The notes: generated from the letters alone by a model not told the origin. Positions 48,014 through 60,473 are shown, counted from the first letter of the stretch. The stretch: 64,000 nt of DNA from Tillandsia leiboldiana (GCA_029204045.2 CM055065.1:50616520-50680519), one strand, 5' to 3'. A program made the numbers and translations.

Positions 48014-48691
48014 ATTATTAGTACTTATACCTCTTAAAAAATGATATTTGAGTAATGAAAAGATCGACTGGTATATCCTATATGATTCATAATCTAATTC
48101 AAAAAGTCTTAATAATTATCTGTTTGGCCTCGCATCTAAAATAATTTTTTTATTTATAATTAATTTGTTTTTACAATATAGAAGTATTTAGTAATAAAAA
48201 TTTCTATTGTAGAAAAGCATAAGAAAGATTCAAATCAGGAAGACCATGCACTAATATTTTTTGTATTTTTAAAAACCATAATAATAAGCATGCAAAGGTA
48301 CACCCCCCCGAATAATTGAGTTCGGAGAAACCAAAAAGAGTAGTTGTCATGTAGCCTCACGTTCTGTCGGAGCCTAAGCTAAGCCTCAAGATATGCTGCT
48401 ATGGTCAATCCCAACTCTCCCCCCTATTTTGTCACTCTTTGTCAATATATATATACATTAAAGTAATGCTAAGGGCCTTCTCAAAAGGCACCATAAAATG
48501 CACCCGATGAGCTAATAATTTATAGACAGCGATCGTATTATCTGTTCAAATATAATTAATAAGTCGGCATTTTTAATATAATTATGAGACTGATCTTTTA
48601 ATGAAGTCAGTCAGTTCTAAGTTTGTTCCCTATCATCAATTTATGGCTAATATTATCATTTATTATTTTTCTGTTCGTTTCATATAATATT

Positions 48692-48866
48692 AGGAAAATA
48701 CATTTTGTACATCTTCTTAGGAATGTATATCTTACACCTCACTCATTCAAGGATTGAGTGAATTTTACTGGTCACATCGAAATGACCAGTGAATAAAGCT
48801 CCACCCTTAGATAAATGGGATGTGCATCATACATTCTATTTTAAAGTGTATGTATAGCATTGCCTA
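48692..48866 (+). mobile_element. Foldback MITE, decayed copy upstream of the MATE gene
   Basis: Contains GAATGTATATCTTACACCTC, the ACTGGTCACATCGAAATGACC spacer and the end GTATGTATAGCATTGCC, all related to the other copies. It lies about 280 bp before the MATE start codon, so it is in the likely promoter. Confidence 0.6.
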
Positions 48867-49048
48867 TAATATTAATCCTTTAGGTACGTAGAAACTGAAA
48901 AATAAGTTGAATTATATGCATGAATGAATCAACTAACATTTTCGTATAATGTACGTATCTCAGCACAACTATAGATTCCATACAAATAGCTTATAGCTAA
49001 TAACACTCACTCTATATATATTAAACCTGGTTTTAATTTTCCACACCC

Positions 49049-49061
49049 TATAATATAAATA
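49049..49061 (+). promoter_or_regulatory. Candidate TATA box of the MATE gene
   Basis: TATAATATAAATA lies about 80 bp before the ATG at 49142. It is followed by a CT-rich leader (about 49075-49135). Confidence 0.6.
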
Positions 49062-49141
49062 CACTCACACTCTACCTTTCCCTATCTCGTATCCTATTCT
49101 CTATCTTTCTCTCTCTTTTTCTATCTCTTTTTCAACACCAC

Positions 49142-52100
49142 ATGGGCTCTCTAGAGAAGCCCTCCTCCTCCCCTCTCCTTCCACCCTCCACTATGGACCA
49201 CGGCCAGGGCCACGGCCACGACCACGACCACGATCATGATCAATTCCCGCCGTCCACGTCGGCCGTCGCGCACGGCGTGGACGCGCGGCTGGAGAGCATC
49301 CTGACCGACGCGTCGCTCCCGTGGGGGCGGCGCGCGCGGTGGGCGGCGGGGATCGAGCTGCGGCTCCTGCTAGCGCTCGCGGCGCCCGCGGTGGCGGTCT
49401 ACATGATCAACTACGTCATGTCGATGTCGACGCAGATCTTCTCCGGCCACCTCGGCAACCTCGAGCTCGCCGCCGCCTCCCTCGGCAACACCGGCATACA
49501 GATCTTCGCCTACGGCCTCATGGTATATATTCTCTCTTGAGTATAAAATATAAAAATATCTTCCTCTAATATATATATCTTAAATTCGAAATTTTAAGCT
49601 CACATACTATCAAATTTTAAATTTTAATTATTTTTTCTCATTTCATTAAATTGAACCTGTCAAAAAATTTAGTGCCTCATATATAAATATATATAAAAAT
49701 TACAATATTGTTATTTTTATATTTCATACTCAATAAATGTAAGGTTTCTTTAATGGTTGAGTAGATTTGGTACTTAGTAGTTTGTACCTACCAAAAAAAA
49801 GGCTTTAGAAATTAAAGAGAGATTGAGTACCAAAATTAACCTTTTTAGGAGTAATATTTTATGGATATATTTGAACGTACATAAAAGTAGGTACGTATGA
49901 GGTGATAACTCTCTTTTGTATGGACAATAATTAGCTAGGCCTCATTTGGTATTATTGTTGTATTTTTAGTTTTTTTTTTTTAACACAAATTTCGTGTTGT
50001 AAACTCATATTCGACAACAAAAAATAAAACAAAAATAAATAATAATTTTTTAAATAATTTTGAAAAGATATCATTGGAATTCCAAGCTAATCAACAATTA
50101 CGAAATTAAACAAAATAACATTAACCATTCAATGACTTATTAGAATTTTTATTTAAAAATTTAAATAACTAACAATGATTTTGAAGGAAAATTTGATGAG
50201 CAATTTTTTTTGGTTTCTGCATACACAAGTTGAGCAATTATTATTTAATAAGATGTTGTTTATGAAAACTAATTTATTAAATATATTTTAAAATTTATTT
50301 TGAAAACAATAACTTTACTTTTTGTTCAAAAACAGAAACATATACTCAATATATAATAAATTACGGGAAAAAAATCTAAAAGTGATCGAAAAAGGATCAA
50401 ATTTGGAAGTAATCACCATTAAATTGTTCTACCCCAAAAATGAGTAACTAGAAAGCTCCACAAAGCAAGGGAGAATAAAAAAGGTATTAGAGATCTCGAG
50501 TTGGCATTTAATTCCCCTTTTTTTTAAAAAAAAAAAAAAAATTGCATTGTAATATTAGCCAGTTGTCCATGTTCTAGAAACAACCAGATAATTTATTTAA
50601 AATTTTAAGTTAAAAATATAGTTATTTATTGTTTTCATTTATGTGATACTTATATTTCTGAGTGTCTTTGGAGACATGAGATGCCAAATAGAGTAAAACA
50701 ACTTGGGGGGACAAATTGTTGTTAATTAATAAACCAGAGATTATTAAATTTAATATTATTTGGTCAATAAATCACTGGTCAAATTTACTAAATATCAGAT
50801 TTTGTCTACATGTGGGGCATGTTGAATGGTGCACTTGCACAATTTGTAATGGTTGATATATATCTTGTCAATTCAGAAATTCTAGATAATCTAATCATGT
50901 GAGTTAAAATAAAGACAAAAAATACAGATCCTTCGGTTCTAATATTTTCTTAAATTAAAATTATTGAGAATATCTTAATAAAAAAATAATAATGCTTAAT
51001 CTTTAATTATCTTTTTGGCTTGTTTTCTATTAAATAGTACGAAATAATTATTATTTTTCAAAAATTTAAGTTAGAGAAAGATATTTTTATATTTTTACAT
51101 TTAATATTTTTCTTACGTTTAGGGTCGGCACTTTTTAATAGTTGAGAATGATATTTTTATATTTTTATATTTAACATTTTTTCTTAAGTTTGGAGTCGAA
51201 ATTTTTATTTTTATTTTTATTTTTATTTTTTTAGTTTTTTATTTTGAGAGAGAAAAATAATATATTATCCGTTTAGTTTATTTTTTTTTAGAAATAAACT
51301 TAATTAGAAATATAAAACAAAGGTACTAATCATCAAGTCCTTTGCCACTTGCGCTAGGAACGGTCCGTGAGTTAAGACTTTTTAATATTTAAAAATAATA
51401 TTTTTATATTTTTATATTTAACACTCTTTCTAGATCTGGAGTCGAAATTTTTTATTAGATTCATAACTTGAATTTGAATTAAATGAAAGAAAATCAATAA
51501 TGCTAGAAGTCTGATAATTTCACTTAAACTTAGAATTTTTTTTTAATACTATATTAATTTTTTTTTCAAAAAATTAAGCTAGTACTACTCTACTTCAAAA
51601 ATTTAAGCTAGTATAAAATAATATTTTTATATTTAATATTTTCTGACACAATTCTAATAAAATTATGCTTAATTTGTTCTAATATGCATAATTTTCACAA
51701 TTAATAATTTCCCCGTATAAAATATAACAGCTAGGGATGGGATCCGCAGTGGAGACTCTATGCGGACAGGCGTACGGGGCGCACAAGTACGAGATGCTCG
51801 GAACATACCTCCAACGGTCAACGGTCCTCTTAACCGCCACTGGGATTCCACTCGCCGTAGTCTACGCCTTTTCCCGCCCGATTCTACTTCTCCTCGGCGA
51901 GTCCCCCGAAATCGCAGAGGCCGCATCAATTTTCGTGTACGGACTCATCCCCCAAATATTCGCGTACGCCGTAAACTTCCCCATACAAAAGTTTATGCAG
52001 GCGCAAAGCATCGTGGCACCGAGCGCGTACATTAGCACGGCCACGCTTATCGTGCACCTGCTGCTGAGTTGGGTTGTGGTGTACAAAGTTGGTTTGGGTC

Positions 52101-52742
52101 TTTTGGGGGCCTCGTTGGTGCTGAGTTTTAGTTGGTGGATCATAGTCGTGGCCCAGTTTGTTTACATCGCGACGAGCCCGCGGTGCCGGTTCACGTGGAC
52201 CGGGTTCACGTGGCAGGCGTTCGCCGGGCTCGGCGAGTTCTTCAAGCTGTCGGCGGCGTCGGCGGTGATGCTCTGCCTCGAGACCTGGTACTTCCAGGTG
52301 CTCGTGCTTATTGCCGGACTCCTCGAGAATCCGGAGCTGGCGCTCGATTCACTCTCCGTGTGGTAAGTTTGCGCATCCCCTTGTAGTAGTATTCTGCTGT
52401 TGGCATGTTTGGTCGTACTTTTACTTTATTTTATTTATAGTATCAGTAATTTGATATAATTAGGGGTGTCAACGAGCCGAACAAGAGCGAATTGGGATCG
52501 GCTCATGTTCGGCTAGTTTAATAAACGAGCCGAACACGAGCTGGCTCGTTTAAATATCGAACTGAAAAATTCGGCTCGTGTTCGGCTCGTTTATTAACGA
52601 GCCGAACACGAGCTGGCTCGCGAACAACAAGTTTGATTTTCATTTCTACTGTTAGGTGTAAAGTTGAAAGAAAATTAAAAAATTAAAATTTTAATCTAAT
52701 AATTAAAATTCAAAAAAAATTAATAGCCTAAAATCTAAATAG

Positions 52743-52838
<96 letters not shown>

Positions 52839-53068
52839 ATTGATAGCACCAACCCAACTTTGCCACCCATTTTGTAGCCATTGGATCGCATTGAGATCCG
52901 TATAGACTCTTTAATGAAAAAAAGAGAAAAGAAAAAGTAAAAAGAAAAAGTAAAAAGTAAAAAGTTTTTCTTTTTAATTAAAGGGCTTGCACGAATCTCA
53001 ATGCAATCCAATGGCTACAAAATGGGTGGCAAAATTGGATTGGTGCTATCAATAGCATTCCAGCCCAA

Positions 53069-53134
<66 letters not shown>

Positions 53135-56100
53135 GAGCTGTTATCGAGCCGAACACGAGTGAGCTGACCCCGGCTCGTGTTCGGCTCGTTTATTAAACGA
53201 GCTGAAAAATTCGGATCGTGTTCGGCTCGTTTACTAAACGAACGATTCTATCTCGAGCTCATTTCGAGCCGAATACGAGCTGGCTCGCGAACAGCGAGCT
53301 GAATTGCTATCCCTAGATACAACGCTAGGTAACAAATATATGTTAAAGTTTATGGTGCTATGGTTAGTAATGTTTAAAAAGGCAAATCAAATAACTAGCT
53401 GAGAATATTATTAGGTTATAAATTGGTTTTTAACTAGTGACATTAGCATGCTGTCATAAGTATTTAATTATTATTTTAAATTTTATTATATAGAAAAATA
53501 TATTTATATTATTATTTTAATATTATATTAAATTATAAATACTAATTTTTAGATAAATTAAGCAGCTATAAGTTTTTTTTTTATTTTTTATAAAACTAAT
53601 ATATTAATAGAAAATAAAATTAATTAAGTTGATTTTAAATTGTGGGAGGTTGTCTCAAAGATAGCGCCTCTAACTTAGTGCTTCTTATTTCATCTTGCAT
53701 GTAGATTTCTACTGTAAAATTTTTTTTAATGGTAAATATCAATTTACTATCAAAAATTCAGAAACTAGAGCCTCGTTTTTTCGAATATAAATGTAGGAAT
53801 CAAATCTCTGATCTGAAAGTTAACATCTGAATATATAACAACCAATAAATTGGTGGTAGTTAGCATTGAGTTATCACAGGATGGTGGCTAATTGACAAGC
53901 ACACGATTAATTCTTACCTACACACACTGGCACAAATTAAGTAGAACACTATTTATGAATCACAACTGTTCAAGTTGCATCTCAATTACCATTTCCTTGT
54001 AAGGAATAAATGATATGGTATCCACTTTTGAGGGAAACAAGTAGAGGGATCTAAATCCTGTAGTATTAAATTGTGTCACCTCTATAGTTGGAAATTAAGT
54101 ACAATTTAACATTTCTTTGGAACAAAAATATGGAAGGTAAAAATGTACAAGGACCATCTGAATTGGCATTTCAAGAACCACAGCTGCATCCCTGATCGAT
54201 ATCATAAAATTGATAGTGATTCTACAAATTATAACTATTTTGAATGCTTCTTTAACTAGCCGAGGCGCGCCCCATTTTTCAGGACCTTTTATTCCAGAAT
54301 TATTCTAGTGCTAATATAATTAGCTTTCTTAATTTTTTAAATTTAATCATCGTTTAAAATATTATAGTCGAATTTAAAAATTTAGTCTTATTATTAATTA
54401 TATATAGCACTATTCAAAATTATAAGGGTGTCAAGCTTCTGGAAATATAATTTTTGTTAATTATTGATATAAGGGTTTATAGTTGACAGAGCAATTAATT
54501 TTGACTAATTTTCTACATAATTAAGAAAAATAAGTTTGATAAAAACAATTGAAACTAAAAGTCTAAAAGAACATTAATTTTTTTAAAAAAAATTGAAGAA
54601 CTTTTTTTTTTAAATGACATATAGTTGAGGACTTGAAGGGGGCGCGTCTCCATACGTTTTCCATGGCATAGAAAAGGGGAGTGAATGCTCTACAACTCAA
54701 TTGGCTCTTTTAATTAAGTTTGGTATTTTGGTTTGAATAAAATGAAAATGTGTTTTTTTTTTTTGTATGTATGGAAATATTTATTTTTTCCATGCAATAT
54801 TTGTTTGTTAATATTAATGTGTTTTTGTTGCAGCATGACGATATCAGGTTGGGTATTCATGATCTCGGTCGGGTTTAACGCTGCTGCAAGGTTTGTATTC
54901 TCTTACTATTGTAGTCTTTTTTTGCTTTTAATTTGTTATTCATAAATGATGCTTTTAATCTAACGGCGAAAAATTTAATAGCATAAAATAATTGGTACTA
55001 TTGAATAGTGTGAGAGTGAGCAACGAACTTGGCGCTGGAAACCCTAAATCAGCTGCATTCTCGGTGTTGGTGGTGACGGTGTTATCGTCTATAATATCAG
55101 TGATACTAGCAATAGTGATCCTCTGCCTCCGCGACTACATAAGCTATATATTCACTGAGGGTGAGACGGTGGCCCGTGCCGTCTCCGACCTTTGCCCGTT
55201 GCTCGCAATCACCCTCATCCTCAACGGAATCCAACCCGTCTTATCTGGTGAGAAATTCTTTCTCCGATATGTTAACCTTCTTATCATTTATTGGTAAAGT
55301 ATTCGTCAACAAGCATTTAATTTGTTTGGTTCGACTAGAGCTTCTAAAATATGTATTCTAATTAAAAAGTTACATATGCTTAGCAATAAAAAAATTTAAA
55401 AATAAGATTTCTTCTTAAAATTTATAAGTTACCATCAAAAGTGAGTATCATGTAGAAGAATTTGCAAGGATAAAAAGTATTTATATTACTTTTCTCTTAC
55501 TGTTTAATTAATTAGATTCTTATATATAATAATCTAATTGATTTGTTTACAATAATTATTGTTTAGGTGTGGCTGTTGGATGTGGATGGCAACAATTTGT
55601 AGCATATGTTAATGTTGGATGCTATTACATTGTTGGGGTGCCCCTTGGAGTTCTCCTTGGTTTCAAATTTAACTTGGGTGCAAAGGTAATTAAGTAATTA
55701 GTTTACAAATTAAAATTGCATTCACATATTTGCACTCCTAGTATTGCTATATATACTATGGACATTAATACATCTCCCTTAACTTTTAACTCATCATGAT
55801 TTGATTCTTCATATATATACATTTTCTGTTGGAAAAATCCGGTACTCGCCCCGGTACCAGATTCTCTGAATCTGCAACCCGTTTCGATACCGCAATCCAT
55901 GTTGGTACCGCCTAGAGTTGGGATTCCGCAGCGGAAACGTCAAATCGGATTTTTACCATAAACCCGTCCTCTCAACAAAACTGGAACCAATACAACCACA
56001 AAAAGACGAAAACCAAAACAGAAATATGCGGGTGAAATAAGATTCATTAACCAAGAAAAGAATTACACCGATTGTACAGACTTCTCTTCTGCAATAGAGT

Positions 56101-58655
56101 AGCTTCAACCCGAGCCCTCCTCCTGAATCTTTCTCACCCTTCTCTCGTCTTCTATAAACCTAGAAGACTATGGGTGTGGCTAAATCCTAGCCCCCACCAC
56201 CTCCATGGGTGTAGATACCACTATATGGGTGTGGCTAAATCCTAGCCCCCACCACCTCCATGGGTATCACCACCACCGTCTCTATGGGTGTGACCACGTT
56301 AACACCACCATGCTGTGGATACCATTATATGGGTGTGGCTAAATCCTAGCCCCCACCACCTCCATGGGTATTACCACCATCTTGGGTGTAACTATCTTCC
56401 TTAACACCACCATCAAATAATAGCACATATGCTATATTTATAGCTTACATCAAAAGCTATCCAAATCCTAGTCTAAATAGATTTTTATTCTAATTAATAT
56501 TTAAATCTTAACAACCTTATCTCTTTAAGATTTAAATATTAATCTTAATCCAACTAGGATTTAACTACAAATCTAATCAAATCCTAACAATCTCCACCTT
56601 GATTTGATTTGTAATCTTCAATCGCTACATCGAGCTCTTCTCCGCTCCACCTTGAGCGACTGCATCTCCGATCTCGCTTTTGGACTCTCTAGCTCCACCT
56701 GAAGCCGAAAAATTACATACCTTCGAGTCCAAAACGCCTAGCGAGATCAAATTGTGATCGCCTCCCATGATGATCGGTAATCCAATACTCTGATGTCGAT
56801 ATCTCCTGAGGATCGCCAACCTTTAGCTCTGATACCAATTGTTGGAAAAATCCGGTACTCGCCCCGGTACCAGATTCTCTGAATCCGCAACCCGTTTCGA
56901 TACCGCAATCCATGTTGGTACCGCCTAGAGTTGGGATTCCGCAGCGGAAACGTCAAATCGGATTTTTACCATAAACCCGTCCTCTCAACAAAACTGGAAC
57001 CAATACAACCACAAAAAGACGAAAACCAAAACAGAAATATGCGGGTGAAATAAGATTCATTAACCAAGAAAAGAATTACACCGATTGTACAGACTTCTCT
57101 TCTGCAATAGAGTAGCTTCAACCCGAGCCCTCCTCCTGAATCTCTCTCACCCTTCTCTCGTCTTTTATAAACCTAGAAGACTATGGGTGTGGCTAAATCC
57201 TAGCCCCCACCACCTCCATGGGTGTAGATACCACTATATGGGTGTGGCTAAATCCTAGCCCTCTCGTCTTTTATAAACCTAGAAGACTATGGGTGTGGCT
57301 AAATCCTAGCCCCCACCACCTCCATGGGTGTAGATACCACTATATGGGTGTGGCTAAATCCTAGCCCCCACCACCTCCATGGGTATCACCACCACCGTCT
57401 CTATGGGTGTGACCACGTTAACACCACCATGCTGTGGATACCATTATATGGGTGTGGCTAAATCCTAGCCCCCACCACCTCCATGGGTATTACCACCATC
57501 TTGGGTGTAACTATCTTCCTTAACACCACCATCAAATAATAGCACATATGCTATATTTATAGCTTACATCAAAAGCTATCCAAATCCTAGTCTAAATAGA
57601 TTTTTATTCTAATTAATATTTAAATCTTAACAACCTTATCTCTTTAAGATTTAAATATTAATCTTAATCCAACTAGGATTTAACTACAAATCTAATCAAA
57701 TCCTAACATTTTCAGTTAAAAGTGTTAGTCCTGATCTAATAACTTGATGTTTTCATGAATAATTATGTTTTTTACCATCCTTCCCCTATAAATTTAATCT
57801 CTCCAATGCCATAGAGAGCAAAATTCATGAAAATGAATTAAGGATCACTGGTTAGGTTAAGTCATGGACTATTTAAGCTGTTAGAATGAAATTTATATGG
57901 TATTATATCAAAATTATATCCTAAAGTACATGGTTAATTGCTCTTTTTTTCTTCTTTTTTTTGTTGTTGTTTAGGGAATATGGGGAGGAATGATAGGAGG
58001 TACATTTATGCAAACCGTTATCCTGCTGTGGGTTACCTTCCGAACTGATTGGAACAAAGAGGTAAATTCTAATTTCTTCTCTTTGGAGTTTAATTAGTCA
58101 TGCATAATTGGTATAAAGTAATTAATATTTGGTGGGTTAATTGTTCATTTTGTGATTGTCCAATAAAGTTAATTTGTTCTCTTTATTTGATTCTTCACTT
58201 CTTCATTAAATTAACTTATCTCAAGCTTAGCTAACAAATTAAGCATGACCACATAAGTTCTTATCAAGGTTGCCAAACACATTTGAAAACCTTAGTTCAC
58301 CAAATATTAATTGGTGCATGTGACATGCCACGTCGCAATGCTCTATGATGATGAAATATTCAAAATTTATTTATTGCAAAAAATTGACAGTCGTTGATGA
58401 TGATCACTTAAGTTGATCCAACAATTTGAATAATAATCTCTATTTTGTTCACTTACAATATATAAAAAAAAATATTTGTCTAGTTTTAAGGAAGAAAAAT
58501 ATAGAAAAGAATCATAAATTTATTTATTTATTTTACTTTTTTACATAAAAATAATATATTTGGTATATTTGGTTCCGCAGGTACAAGAAGCCTTAAAAAG
58601 ATTGGACAAGTGGGAGGATAGAAAACAACCGCTCCTATCAAATGATGAGAACTAA
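49142..58655 (+). CDS. DTX40: MATE efflux transporter, DETOXIFICATION 40 type, 7 exons
   Basis: Exons: 49142-49522, 51731-52362, 54834-54890, 55009-55247, 55567-55685, 57975-58061, 58581-58655. All borders are GT..AG and the phases join to 529 aa. It is a multidrug and toxic compound extrusion (MATE) carrier, a proton- or ion-coupled exporter with 12 membrane helices. Diagnostic segments are MSMSTQIFSGHLGNLELAAA, LGMGSAVETLCGQAYGAHKY, FPIQKFMQAQSIVAPSAYIS, CMTISGWVFMISVGFNAAAS, VRVSNELGAGNPKSAAFSV, VAVGCGWQQFVAYVNVGCYY and FRTDWNKEVQEALKRLDKW. Conservation is closest to Arabidopsis DTX40 as I remember it, in the same broad subfamily as TT12/DTX41. Substrate and membrane (vacuolar or plasma) cannot be told. 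The N-terminus has an unusual His/Asp run. Introns 1, 2 and 5 are over 2 kb; introns 2 and 5 hold transposons. Confidence 0.95.
49523..51730 (+). other. MATE intron 1
   Basis: 2208 bp, AT-rich. Three dispersed copies of a unit around GATATTTTTATATTTTTA.ATTTAA.ATTTTT followed by GG.GTCG.AATTTTT lie at about 51.06-51.45 kb. No transposon was identified. Confidence 0.6.
52745..52835. repeat. (TA)n tract flanking MITE copy 3, left
   Basis: About 90 bp of alternating TA. Confidence 0.9.
52836..53071. mobile_element. TA-repeat-embedded MITE, copy 3 (MATE intron 2)
   Basis: Matches copy 1 closely from TATTGATAGCACCAACCCAA to the right end CAATAGCATTCCAGCCCAAC. About 15 bp of the left terminus are missing, replaced by TA repeat. 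On the right it is followed by (CT)n and then (TA)n (53072-53131). Confidence 0.85.
54296..54433 (-). mobile_element. Decayed solo Cassandra-type LTR (MATE intron 2)
   Basis: Retains ATCATCGTTTAAAATATTATAG, TTTAGTCTTATTATTAATTA, TATATAGCACTATTCAAAAT and the end AAGGGTGTCA, in the same order as the Cassandra LTR at 12.7 kb. The 5S-like part is almost erased. No interior or second LTR is adjacent. Confidence 0.6.
55827..57708 (-). mobile_element. Recent short-internal LTR element in MATE intron 5
   Basis: Two near-identical LTRs (55827-56589, 763 bp; 56840-57708, 869 bp) flank a 250-bp interior. On the minus strand the LTRs run TGTTAGGATTTG..CCAACA. The initiator tRNA-Met primer site (complement GCTCTGATACCA at 56826-56837) follows the upstream LTR, and a purine-rich stretch precedes the downstream LTR at 56590. 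A 5-bp target duplication TTTTC is at 55822-55826 and 57709-57713. Only a few substitutions separate the LTRs, so the insertion is young. The interior codes for nothing, so this is a TRIM-like non-autonomous element with unusually long LTRs. It lies antisense to the MATE gene. Confidence 0.93.
57181..57400. repeat. Minisatellite and 106-bp duplication inside the right LTR
   Basis: Units of the type TATGGGTGTGGCTAAATCC plus TAGCCCCCACCACCTCCATG repeat several times in both LTRs. The right LTR has one additional block starting CTCTCGTCTTTTATAAACC, which explains its 106-bp excess length over the left LTR. Confidence 0.85.
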
Positions 58656-59157
58656 TAATCGATATATTGATCAATGTGAGCTCTTCAATTTGGCATTCAC
58701 CATGGATCGAAACATCGTCGGAAATGGAGATAATAGCTTACATTAAGTGATATTTGAAGGCTATTTAATGCATCCACATTGGATTAATTGAAAAGAATGT
58801 ATAATTTCCTTTGAAGGAAGGCGAGTATATATATAAGGGGAGTATATATATACACGTACTCTACGAGAGATTTAAACATGAGATTTACTGGAGTTTGCAC
58901 TTTGTGCAGCAGCTCTACCATAAATTTCAAGAATCTAATCTAAGCATCCATTTCAATTTTTATTTTAATATTATAGGATTTGTTTCAATATGACCATTAA
59001 TTATACCCAACCAATTTTCTGAAAAATTCAAAAAGTTGGCCTTTTCAAAAAAATAATAATTTGGAGGACTCAAAGGATACATTATTGATTTTCATGTCAC
59101 TCTTACTGAGTTCTCCTTTTTCTCCTGTTGTGTCTCTATGCACTTTTCCTCCTCCTC

Positions 59158-59225
<68 letters not shown>

Positions 59226-59580
59226 CTAGATGTTCTCTTCCTATATTTTTTTTGGCAGTGAAAAACACACGGAATCACATATAGAAGCAGGACAAATTAA
59301 ATGTCTTTTCCTATAGTTCTGTTTTTTTTTTCTAGATGTTCTCTTCCGACAAAGCATATTTTTTTGGCAGTGAAAAACACATGGAATCACATATATATAG
59401 CAGCAGGACAAATTAAATGTCTTTCCCATAGTTCATCAGCTTAGGCTATTGCTTAAAATTTAATTAACGCTAACCTACTTTATGAGTAATGCTTAAAAGA
59501 AAATACTAGTTTCAACTGATTAATTTTTCTGGATCGCCAAATTAGAAGAGACAATAAGAAAAGAATTGATTATTAATATA
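58656..59580. other. 3' flank of the MATE gene
   Basis: The first few hundred bases should hold the MATE 3' UTR. A (CT)n tract lies at 59166-59221. About 85 bp around TTTTTGGCAGTGAAAAACAC..GGAATCACATATA is duplicated (about 59225-59315 and 59330-59425). No other gene. Confidence 0.55.
59166..59221. repeat. (CT)n microsatellite
   Basis: About 56 bp of CT dinucleotides. Confidence 0.95.
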
Positions 59581-59624
59581 GCGAAAGCAATTTTGATTTT
59601 AATTTTTGCGTCAGTCGATTTAAT

Positions 59625-59750
59625 GTACCAATCGGTAATCTAGTATTCGTTCCGTCATCAGATTTTGTGAATCCGTAATTCACTCCGGTATCAATTGTTG
59701 GGATTTCGCAACGAAAACGTCAAATTAAAATTTTACTATAAACCCGTGTT
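59625..59750 (-). mobile_element. Diverged fragment of the LTR family found in MATE intron 5
   Basis: Shares in order CAGATT.T.TGAATC.G.AA, TTGGGATT.CGCA.CG.AAACGTCAAAT and ACTATAAACCCGT with the 5' part of the LTR at 55827. It breaks off at AAACCCG, where unrelated LTR-like sequence begins. Confidence 0.65.
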
Positions 59751-59751
59751 G

Positions 59752-60443
59752 GGGCCGAAAAGTTGCGATCGCGATTGGCCCCGTGTGGGATGACCCTGTG
59801 AGTGTGATGCACCGCGTACCAATAGATCAAGCGATCGGACCGAGAAGATATCTACTCCACCGGATTCTTCTCAATCAACTCTTCCGACCGTTCGGTCGGA
59901 ATCAACCTAATCGGGGTGTGAGGCAAAGAGGATTCGGCCTAAAGTAGCCGAACCGAGAGAGGTGGAGGCAAAGATATGACAACAGCTAAGGAGCTGATGT
60001 AGAAATCGTATTGATTGAAGTGTGATTACAATAGGAGAACCGGTAGCCAATTATAATTAAACCTACTCTTAGGAAATGCGATAAAAGTTATCTAGGAAAG
60101 CAGTAAGTGTAGGTATTGAAAGGTATGAAAAAGTAGGGGTGGTCCTAGCTTACGAGGTTGCAGAATCCCTTTTTTTTTTCGATGGCTCAGGTATTTATAC
60201 ATTCCTGAACCAAATGTATATTCATCGATTTGAATAATCGACGTGATTTGGGGGAATCATCGTAAATTCCTCAACTACTTTTCTTTTGAGCCAAACTTGT
60301 TCAAATAGGATAGTAGTCGTTTTCCCGTCCAAATTCATTCCCTAATTGTCGCGCCGGAACGTGATCTTCAGCGCTTTTCAGAGTCTTTCCTATTTCGGCT
60401 CGAATAACCGAAGGTTGACTCTGACTTCGCCTTCTTCGTCACT
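59752..60443 (-). mobile_element. Probable solo or truncated LTR of another family
   Basis: Starts on the plus strand with TGTTGGGGCCGAAAAGTTGC, which on the minus strand gives a canonical CCAACA end. On the minus strand GTATAAATA (about 60192-60200) could be its TATA box. The sequence is complex and non-coding and is richer in GC than its flanks. The far end is not defined, no primer site or second LTR is visible, and no target duplication was found. Confidence 0.5.
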
Positions 60444-60473
60444 TGACTGAGGCGGACTCCCTTCTCCTCCCCT

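Larger units (their letters stand above)
46832..49048. other. Intergenic DNA upstream of the MATE gene
   Basis: AT-rich, no gene recognised. It includes a (TA)n tract at 47957-48010 and a decayed foldback MITE at about 48692-48866. Confidence 0.5.
52461..53316. mobile_element. MITE rich in GAGCCGAACACGAGC, split by another MITE (MATE intron 2)
   Basis: Ends TAGGGGTGTCAAC and (complement) TAGGGATAGCAATTC resemble terminal inverted repeats of a hAT-like MITE. Both halves (52461-52630 and 53132-53316) are packed with alternating GAGCCGAACACGAGC and its complement GCTCGTGTTCGGCTC. The middle holds TA repeats and a TA-embedded MITE. No clean 8-bp target duplication was found. Confidence 0.65.
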
